Positions 1-4,948 of a DNA stretch of 5,786 nucleotides are shown here, piece after piece. Source of the DNA: a bacterium. Its GTDB lineage: Bacteria; Chlamydiota; Chlamydiia; Chlamydiales; JAFEGQ01. Under the pieces are notes generated by a model that saw only the letters and a list, made by a program, of their open reading frames with translations, had not been told where the DNA came from and made no database searches. Position 1 is the first letter of the stretch; each line of letters begins with the position of its first letter. Location: the NCBI GenBank assembly GCA_021809305.1, contig JAKBAF010000096.1, positions 1-5,786 on the forward strand, given 5' to 3'. The position numbers were made by a program, and so were the translations under genes.

Positions 1-1065
1 CCCGGGAAGATCACCTGCCCGGTAGAGGTCGTGCTCGGGATCGACGAGGACAAGCCGGGAGGGAACGGTATTGCCATCAACATATTGGGCTCGAAATCCT
101 CCACCGATCTCGGTCAATGGGTCGATAATAATGCCAAAGAAGCCATTGGAGTTGACGATCCAGTCAGGGTAGATAGAACTAACAGAGGTGGGCTCGCCAA
201 GCTTGGGGAGGGAGAGTTTCGACACCTCGCTCTTCTCATTTCGTGTAATCCGATATTTTAGGGCGGGAGTTGGCTTGTTGGAGATAAGCTCAACCTCAGG
301 AACCCCTGTTGTTACAAAGAGATCTTTTAAGGCCTCCTTATCTCCATCGATTGCCACTTGAAGGTCTAGGACGTAAGGGGTCTTGCTATTTTGGGCGCTC
401 TCTTTTGGGAGGGTAAAGGTCTTTGTGATCTTTCGGTGGCCTTGATGGGCTTCAAAGACAATTGAGTGGTCATCGAAGTGCTTAACATCATAGACGAGCT
501 CCGAGACCTCAGGAAAGTTTCGAGAGACGATATTGAGCGCATAGTAGGCCGGTGAGACTCGCTTGATATCAGATCCGGCCTCCCTAACAAGGGCTCGCCT
601 AATTAAGGGGTAGTAGCCACCGAGAGCTCCTGACTCTTTCAATGTATAGGAGGCAGACTCGGATGCGCCCGGCAGATAGTAGGAGAAGAGAGGAAAGTGG
701 TCGCTGCCCGGGTTTTTGGTCTTTAAATCGCGGTCGACAGAGATGGGTCGTACAACGCTTAAGGGGTTCGTTTCGCTTTGAAAGGGGAGATTGATCTCAG
801 CGAGGGCGCCGCCATAGTTAGAGAAGACAAGCTGTTGGTAGTTGTTTTCCAGTACATAAAACTTCTCCTCTCCTCGCTCTCCGGCGCTTACTCTCTTCAA
901 GGGCGCCTTGGTAAGCGTTCCTTGTCCCTCTGGTACAGTGACTTGCTCCTCTTTTACAGTAGGAGAGGGTGGAGATTTCTTCCCCTCTTGATGGCTAAAG
1001 AAGAGATTAACCCCGAAAAAGGCTAGGGTCAGAGCAAAGACAAAGAAAAGAGTGCGCTTATCCAT
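1..1065 (-). CDS. yidC: Membrane protein insertase YidC, chlamydial type (partial: N-terminal 355 codons)
   Basis: The minus strand is open from ATG (1065-1063) to the left edge, giving 355 codons without a stop; the C-terminal part lies outside the window. YidC inserts and folds proteins in the inner membrane, alone or with SecYEG. Residues 1-3 are MDK, 4-23 form one hydrophobic membrane anchor (RTLFFVFALTLAFFGVNLFF), and a Pro/Lys/Glu-rich linker follows to about residue 65. The large periplasmic beta-rich domain begins near residue 70, with YQQLVFSNYGGALAEINLPF at 76-95 being typical of its start. The conserved insertase helices would come after residue 355 and are not seen, so the call rests on the anchor and periplasmic domain. 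This long N-terminal half fits chlamydial YidC (known family: roughly 800 residues). ATG is the first possible start because a TGA lies in frame 9 bases upstream; no clear Shine-Dalgarno is seen. The adjacent upstream gene is a MOMP-like protein, not lgt as I recall for Chlamydiaceae. Confidence 0.85.
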   Translation of the reverse strand, partial: MDKRTLFFVFALTLAFFGVNLFFSHQEGKKSPPSPTVKEEQVTVPEGQGTLTKAPLKRVSAGERGEEKFYVLENNYQQLVFSNYGGALAEINLPFQSETNPLSVVRPISVDRDLKTKNPGSDHFPLFSYYLPGASESASYTLKESGALGGYYPLIRRALVREAGSDIKRVSPAYYALNIVSRNFPEVSELVYDVKHFDDHSIVFEAHQGHRKITKTFTLPKESAQNSKTPYVLDLQVAIDGDKEALKDLFVTTGVPEVELISNKPTPALKYRITRNEKSEVSKLSLPKLGEPTSVSSIYPDWIVNSNGFFGIIIDPLTEIGGGFRAQYVDGNTVPSRLVLVDPEHDLYRAGDLPG

Positions 1066-1190
1066 AGAGTATCAACTTTTTTAACGTTAGGGGCGGATCC
1101 GGAGGCTCTGCGTTAGCAATCCTATTAAGCATACAAATCTCAGGGATTTCCCACCCGAGAATCCTTATGTCACCCCAGCAAATTAATAAA
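1066..1190 (-). other. Intergenic region between the MOMP-like gene and yidC
   Basis: This 125-base spacer holds the 3' flank of the MOMP-like gene and the 5' flank of yidC. It contains a candidate hairpin (entered separately), an 8-bp palindrome CGGATCCG at 1094-1101, and CGTTAG repeated directly at 1085-1090 and 1111-1116. I found no convincing -35/-10 pair for yidC. An AT-rich stretch (AAAAAAGTTGATA, minus strand) lies directly before the yidC start. The length suggests that yidC can be transcribed separately, but the sequence does not prove it. Confidence 0.4.
1138..1160 (-). terminator. Candidate weak terminator hairpin after the MOMP-like gene
   Basis: Read on the minus strand, TCTCGGG (1160-1154) pairs with CCTGAGA (1144-1138) across a 9-base loop, giving a 7-bp stem with one G-U pair. 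It is followed by TTTG, a very short T tract. It lies about 30 bases past the TAA of the MOMP-like gene, a sensible place for a terminator. The short stem and poor T run make it a weak candidate, and it could be chance. Confidence 0.3.
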
Positions 1191-1979
1191 TTAAAATCGC
1201 AGCTGTCCTGCTAGAATATACCCGCGCTCACTGATTACGCCAGCTTCTGTCGTGATCGAGAGGCTCTCGTGAGTAATAGTTGAAATGCCGATACGCAAAC
1301 CGATGGGATGGCCATGAGATCTAATTCCAAATGAGGTCTGAGGGATCACATCGGACTGGATATTGGTAAGACGGCCGTAAACAGCTGAGTAGGTGATCGC
1401 TAAATAGGGAACGACCCATTTAAAGGCGTGGGAGAGGCCAACTCCCACCTGATACTCTCTGTACTCAAGGCGCGAGTGGCTGGGAATGAACCCCTCTTGG
1501 AGGCTATCCCAGAGAATTCTCGGCTGGGTCTGGAGATAGGTGGCGTTGAGACCGATTGTGGTATCGCCCCATTTATAGAGAATGACCCTTCCGCCGACAC
1601 CCCATGTAAAGCCGTCCTCTGACTGGTAGTTGCTATGCCTTTCATCACTCTCTGGGCGGTTCCTAACATAGAACCTAGTGGCGCCAAAAGAAGCATAGAG
1701 CTGAGCGCGCTGAAGGAGACCAAGTATTACAAGACCTTGGTCGATCTTGATAATGAATTCATCGATTCGGCGTCTAACGAGCCCTCGAGCCTCCAATTTT
1801 CTGTTATCAACTGTGTCTCTCTGGTAGCCGATTTCATAGTGTAGGGGTCCTGTTATCTCTTTTGAGAGAAGGAGGCCATCTGTCAGAAATGAAGGGGCTG
1901 CAGGGTTGCCGTTGTATAAGCCAAAGAGGGGGGTGAGCGCAAAGAGGCAGAATATTGCCACAAGGGTAAATATTTTCAT
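1191..1979 (-). CDS. Compact MOMP-like outer-membrane beta-barrel protein (262 aa)
   Basis: Probable outer-membrane porin of the chlamydial major outer membrane protein family. Residues 1-20 form a signal peptide (MKIF, then a hydrophobic core to LTPLFG), with cleavage likely before [15 protein letters not shown]. That mature start resembles LPVGNPAEPSLLIDG of Chlamydia MOMP. Further matches recalled from MOMP are: [15 protein letters not shown] (91-105) to the ELYTSLGATSGY strand; [20 protein letters not shown] (126-145) to [34 protein letters not shown] (173-186) to [23 protein letters not shown] (190-198) to TPYIGVKWS; and the last strand from [15 protein letters not shown] (226-240) to the end GQLRF, comparable with AQFRF. 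The terminal Phe is the usual barrel-assembly signal. At 262 residues it is much shorter than the roughly 390-residue MOMPs, as if the surface loops were trimmed, and its only cysteine (residue 11) is in the signal peptide. AAGG at 1987-1984 lies 4 bases before the ATG. These alignments are from memory. Confidence 0.8.
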   Translation of the reverse strand: [262 protein letters not shown]

Positions 1980-2086
1980 CGCACCTTAGAAAAAAGCCAT
2001 CCAGCAGGTGACCTATCCTACCCAGCGCATGATCTTTATCATAGACTTTTCGATGCTTACCACAGGCGATGCAGTTGAGCTATACC
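1980..2086 (-). promoter_or_regulatory. 5' flank of the MOMP-like gene with candidate -10 and a small dyad
   Basis: The 107-base gap between the small membrane-protein gene and the MOMP-like gene contains TATGAT (minus strand, 2043-2038), five of six matches to a sigma70 -10 box. It would give a leader of about 50 bases. No good -35 lies 16-18 bases upstream. The box overlaps a perfect inverted repeat, ATGAT-N4-ATCAT at 2029-2042, which could bind a regulator or be chance. The gap size favours separate transcription, but the promoter is only a candidate. Confidence 0.25.
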
Positions 2087-2632
2087 TTAGGGCAGATCAC
2101 CCGATCTCTGTGGTTGCGGCCAGACAAGCCGAGTAACACAATTACTTGTCGAAAGGGCGAAGACGTAACTAATGCCGAGAGATAAGACTCCTCCCCAAGC
2201 AGAGGCCACAAAAGAGGGGGTATAGCGTCGCAAGGGGATACAGAGAGCTGTAGGACTAACGGTTAGGATAGAAAAAACGCTTGCGACGAAAGCTAAGAAG
2301 CCAATGCCCTCCCAGTTCGATTGTTCGGGCCTATTATTAAAACTTTTATATGGCGTATCGCTAAGGATTACCTTCCGTCCGGTACGGGCGCCTAGATAGG
2401 CTCCAGGCACTGCACCTAGGATAGTGCCGACGCACACCGCCTTAAAACTAAAAAGTGGGCCTTTTGCGAGCTGTTCTATGCGAACTGGTGTGCGCAAGAT
2501 GCCAAAGGCTAGTGCTAGCCATGCGCCTAAGAGGGGGGTGGCAATTGCATGCGCCCCTATGGCCCGCCAGGCGGTGATCTTAGAATCTCCAAATCTCTTG
2601 TGAAAGAAGAGAGAGCAGTCATTGCTGGCCAT
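2087..2632 (-). CDS. Small four-helix membrane protein of unknown function (181 aa)
   Basis: I do not recognise this protein. Four hydrophobic stretches are visible at about residues 22-46, 62-82, 109-132 and 142-163, predicting a polytopic inner-membrane protein. Helix 2 is glycine-rich (GTILGAVPGAYLGARTG, 69-85), with small residues spaced as in tight helix packing, and is followed by basic RK. The N-terminus (MASNDCSLFFHKRFGDSK) is polar and basic with no cleavable signal. The tail, about 15 residues after helix 4, ends QPQRSGDLP. The start is well supported: AAGGAG (minus strand, 2646-2641) sits 8 bases before the ATG. The SD, a long uninterrupted frame and plausible topology argue for a real gene. 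It is divergent from the kinase gene and 107 bases upstream of the MOMP-like gene. Paired bilobed hydrophobic domains typical of chlamydial Inc proteins are not evident. No function is assigned. Confidence 0.6.
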   Translation of the reverse strand: MASNDCSLFFHKRFGDSKITAWRAIGAHAIATPLLGAWLALAFGILRTPVRIEQLAKGPLFSFKAVCVGTILGAVPGAYLGARTGRKVILSDTPYKSFNNRPEQSNWEGIGFLAFVASVFSILTVSPTALCIPLRRYTPSFVASAWGGVLSLGISYVFALSTSNCVTRLVWPQPQRSGDLP

Positions 2633-2749
2633 CAGTTTGTCTCCTTATAAATTATAAAACAGTATAAATTATTGCTGCTTTAATTCCTAGTGATTTTTCA
2701 TGGCCGAAGAAATTGTAACTCTCTGGCGGGAGCGGCCTTAGAGGGTTCC

Positions 2750-2779
2750 TTGAAGATTATCACTCTTGAGCTCTATCAT
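2750..2779 (+). promoter_or_regulatory. Candidate sigma70-type promoter of the kinase gene
   Basis: TTGAAG (2750-2755, four of six matches to TTGACA) and TATCAT (2774-2779, five of six matches to TATAAT) are separated by 18 bases. The predicted transcript start near 2786 would leave a leader of about 23 bases before the GTG at 2809, with the Shine-Dalgarno between. The geometry supports it, but it is judged by eye only. Confidence 0.45.
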
Positions 2780-2798
2780 CCAGCCCGTGTGTAACGTT

Positions 2799-2803
2799 GG
2801 AGG
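2799..2803 (+). promoter_or_regulatory. Shine-Dalgarno deciding the kinase start (GTG 2809 over TTG 2797)
   Basis: GGAGG lies 5 bases before GTG 2809. The alternative in-frame start TTG 2797 overlaps this GGAGG and has no ribosome binding site of its own upstream. The SD therefore favours GTG, which shortens the protein by four residues. Confidence 0.6.
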
Positions 2804-2808
2804 CTGCG

Positions 2809-4827
2809 GTGGAGACAAGGGTACTTGGTGACTATCAGATTATCAAAAAGATTGGCCGAGGGTCACTTGGAACTGTCTACCTCGCAGAGCATCGGTTTAT
2901 GCGCCTTCAGTACGCTGTTAAGGTCTTTCCTGAAGAGCTAGCTGAGGACCGAAGCTTTATCCAGCGTTTTGAAGAGGAGGTGAGCCGCCTCTCCTCTCTG
3001 GAGCACCCTCATATCGTTAAAATTCACAACGTCTCCTATGCGCAAGGGACCTACTTTCTGGTAACCGACTGTGTGGTCGATCCGATGGGGGAGGCAACGA
3101 GTCTTAGCCAGTTCCTTAGCGTTCAGAAGGCCCCCCTGCCAGAAGAGGAGGTCCTCTTCATCTTGCGCCAGGTCGCCGACGCTCTCGACTACGCCCACGG
3201 CAAGCGAGGGGGGGAGGGGGCGATCATCCACCGCGGCTTAAAGCTTAGCAATGTCCTTATCGGTCGCGGCAAAGGCGGGATACACGTCTCCCTCTCAGAC
3301 TTTGGACTCTCAAAGATTGTTGGGGTTGGGGCTGTGCTGAACAGGACCTATCTTGCCCTGGCCGAAGCGCTCAAAATCATGGATCCCGCAACGCTGCAAG
3401 GCGAGCCGACCCTCAATGTTGGAGCTGAGCCTGGCAAGGTCAATGGACTCCTGAACTCCTTTTTGCAAAACTACGCTTTTCTTGCGCCCGAGCAGAAGCG
3501 GCACGAGGGCAAGAAGGGAGTGGTCGGTATAGGGGCCGATGTCTACGCCTTCGGAATTCTCGCCTACTACCTTCTCACTCGAGAGTTTCCCGAAGGAATA
3601 TTCCAGCTACCATCAGAGAGGGTTCCAGAGTATCGACTCAATTGGGATAGCCTGATCTCTTCATGCCTCCAATACGATCCCCAAAAGCGACCGGAGTCTC
3701 TGCTAGATGCCCTAGATGAGGTGGAGCAGCCTGCTTCCGATTCAGATTCTACCCCTAGGTCTCTCTCCTCCATTGTCGCCCAAACAATTGAGAGGGGCGG
3801 GGTACCCTCAATTGCCACACCTGTGGCAACGCCCTATCTGCCACCGGGTGGGACTGTCCATACAAAGCGAGCTCCCCTCGCTGAGGCCCAGCCTCTACTT
3901 CAAGAAAATCGGGCTCAAAGGAGTGGAGCTAGCGACACGGAGCCCAAAAAATTTCGACTTGTTGAGCCAGCAATGGCAGCCAAAGCAAAAGAGGGCGCAG
4001 TGGCGACGGCTGAATCCCCCAAAAAGGAGGCCTCTGTCCTATTTACTCGCCAGGCGGTGCCTATTACCTCCTACCAGATTGAGCCGAGAGGGTCGGAGAT
4101 GGCTGAGCCGCTACAAAGCGAGATGGTGGCAATTGATGGGGGTATCTTTACTCGAGGGAGCGTGGATGGAAACAGGGATGAGATGCCCCGGCACAAGATC
4201 CGATTAAAAGGATTTGCGATGGACATTCATCCGGTGACAAATGAGCAGTTTGCTAGATTTCTCGACCGCATGGAAGGGGAGAAGGATGAGCACAACCACG
4301 ATCTTATTATCTTGCGTGATTCGCGTATTCGCCGAACCTCGGGGCGCCTTATCATCGAGTCGGGCTATTCGAAGCACCCGGTCGTTGGGGTAACGTGGTA
4401 TGGAGCTGTTGCTTACGCCAAATGGGTGGGCAAGCGCCTCCCTACAGAGAGTGAGTGGGAGGTGGCAGCGCGTGGTGGCGATGACGATGCGATCTATCCT
4501 ACAGGTGATCGTATTGAGAGGAGTCAGGCTAACTTTTTCAGCTCCGATACCACTCCTGTAATGAGCTACCAACCCAATGAGTATGGTCTCTATGATATGG
4601 CAGGCAATATCTACGAGTGGTGCCAAGATTGGTACGGATACAACTCATACGAACAATCGGCGCAAGAGCCCGAGCAGCCGGCAGGGCCATTGCAGGGCGT
4701 CTATCGAGTCTTACGGGGTGGGTGCTGGAAGAGTCTTGTTGAGGATTTGCGCTGTTCGCACCGCCACCGAAATAATCCAGGCACAGTGAACGGAACCTAC
4801 GGTTTTCGCTGCTCTGCTGATCTGTGA
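2809..4827 (+). CDS. pkn1: Pkn1-like Ser/Thr protein kinase with C-terminal FGE-sulfatase domain
   Basis: A 672-residue protein (676 if TTG 2797 is used) with the domain order of chlamydial Pkn1; numbering is from GTG 2809. Kinase domain, about 8-300: glycine loop IGRGSLGTV (15-23), Lys38 in YAVK, helix-C Glu57 in EEEV, DFG at 164-166, APE at 226-228, DVYAFG (244-249) and the late Arg294 in QKRP. The catalytic loop reads HRGLKLSN (141-148): Lys145 and Asn148 are present, but Gly143 replaces the catalytic Asp. DFG to APE spans about 60 residues, well above normal. Residues 307-436 form a Ser/Thr/Pro/Ala-rich, probably disordered linker. FGE-sulfatase (C-type-lectin-like) domain, 439-670: MVAIDGGIFTRGS, HPVTNEQFARFL, GVTWYGAVAYAKW, RLPTESEWEVAARGG, GLYDMAGNIYEW, VLRGGCW and a GFR near the end. 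No signal peptide or membrane helix is seen, so it is probably cytosolic, or exported by another route. Kinase substrate unknown; catalysis is doubtful without the HRD Asp. Confidence 0.88.
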   Translation: METRVLGDYQIIKKIGRGSLGTVYLAEHRFMRLQYAVKVFPEELAEDRSFIQRFEEEVSRLSSLEHPHIVKIHNVSYAQGTYFLVTDCVVDPMGEATSLSQFLSVQKAPLPEEEVLFILRQVADALDYAHGKRGGEGAIIHRGLKLSNVLIGRGKGGIHVSLSDFGLSKIVGVGAVLNRTYLALAEALKIMDPATLQGEPTLNVGAEPGKVNGLLNSFLQNYAFLAPEQKRHEGKKGVVGIGADVYAFGILAYYLLTREFPEGIFQLPSERVPEYRLNWDSLISSCLQYDPQKRPESLLDALDEVEQPASDSDSTPRSLSSIVAQTIERGGVPSIATPVATPYLPPGGTVHTKRAPLAEAQPLLQENRAQRSGASDTEPKKFRLVEPAMAAKAKEGAVATAESPKKEASVLFTRQAVPITSYQIEPRGSEMAEPLQSEMVAIDGGIFTRGSVDGNRDEMPRHKIRLKGFAMDIHPVTNEQFARFLDRMEGEKDEHNHDLIILRDSRIRRTSGRLIIESGYSKHPVVGVTWYGAVAYAKWVGKRLPTESEWEVAARGGDDDAIYPTGDRIERSQANFFSSDTTPVMSYQPNEYGLYDMAGNIYEWCQDWYGYNSYEQSAQEPEQPAGPLQGVYRVLRGGCWKSLVEDLRCSHRHRNNPGTVNGTYGFRCSADL

Positions 4828-4869
4828 ACCTCTTGTTTTGCCTCAATAATTCCACCCTTAAGTTAGCTT

Positions 4870-4893
4870 TCAATTAGAAATAAAACTAATTGA
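4870..4893. repeat. Inverted repeat TCAATTAG-N8-CTAATTGA
   Basis: Two perfect 8-base arms (4870-4877 and 4886-4893) flank an AT-only 8-base spacer. As RNA this would be a weak AU-rich hairpin, and no T run follows it, so it is a poor terminator. As DNA it could be an operator. Its right arm runs into the TTGACA box of the hydrolase promoter. Confidence 0.5.
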
Positions 4894-4919
4894 CATATGT
4901 CATGAACTACATAAACAAT
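4890..4919 (+). promoter_or_regulatory. Candidate promoter of the hydrolase gene with perfect -35 box
   Basis: TTGACA at 4890-4895 matches the sigma70 -35 consensus exactly. After 18 bases, AACAAT (4914-4919) gives a four-of-six -10. The transcript would start near 4926, about 23 bases before the ATG. The weak -10 is the main doubt. Confidence 0.4.
4891..4902. promoter_or_regulatory. Perfect 12-bp palindrome TGACATATGTCA, putative operator
   Basis: TGACATATGTCA equals its own reverse complement and overlaps five of six bases of the -35 box of the hydrolase gene. A dimeric regulator bound here would block polymerase. I cannot name the regulator family, and no regulator gene is in the window. 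Confidence 0.4.
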
Positions 4920-4948
4920 GAAGGCATGGATGGTTGAATGAGGGACCC

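Larger units (their letters stand above)
2633..2808. other. Divergent intergenic region between the membrane-protein and kinase genes
   Basis: This stretch of about 175 bases should carry promoters for both flanking genes. The left part (2646-2685) is AT-rich. On the minus strand it holds the SD for the membrane-protein gene and two -10-like boxes, TATAAT (2656-2651) and TATACT (2666-2661). TATAAT is so close to the SD that transcription would start inside it, so TATACT is the better candidate, though no good -35 is visible. The right part holds the kinase promoter, entered separately. Confidence 0.4.
4828..4948 (+). other. Intergenic region between the kinase and hydrolase genes
   Basis: These 121 bases contain no clear intrinsic terminator for the kinase gene. 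The right half is AT-rich and holds two dyads and a candidate promoter, entered separately. Together these suggest that the hydrolase gene is transcribed on its own rather than only by read-through. Confidence 0.4.

Noticed and set aside
1428..1844. Plus-strand open frames opposite the MOMP-like gene
   Set aside because: They are antisense to a gene with signal peptide and MOMP-like strands, and have no ribosome binding site or domain of their own.
2008..2136. Plus-strand 42-residue frame (GTG start) containing AVELYLRADHPISVV
   Set aside because: It looks protein-like in part, but has no SD, runs into the antisense end of the membrane-protein gene and is too short to judge; it could be a remnant.
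2699..2740. 13-codon frame (MAEEIVTLWRERP) upstream of the kinase as a possible leader peptide
   Set aside because: It has no SD, and the predicted kinase promoter lies downstream of it, so it would not be on the kinase transcript.
3716..4207. 163-residue plus-strand frame inside the kinase gene
   Set aside because: It overlaps the linker and FGE start in another frame, has low-complexity Leu/Pro/Arg/Ser-rich sequence and no recognisable domain; the kinase frame explains the region.
4123..4827. FGE/C-type-lectin domain as target of a diversity-generating retroelement
   Set aside because: Such folds are known targets, but no reverse transcriptase, template repeat or adenine-biased variable repeat is visible in the window.
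4204..4873. Minus-strand open frames opposite the FGE domain
   Set aside because: They are antisense to strongly conserved FGE motifs and show no family features.
4870..4893. AT-rich inverted repeat as terminator of the kinase gene
   Set aside because: The stem is almost all A-T and no T tract follows, so an intrinsic terminator is unlikely; treated as a possible operator instead.
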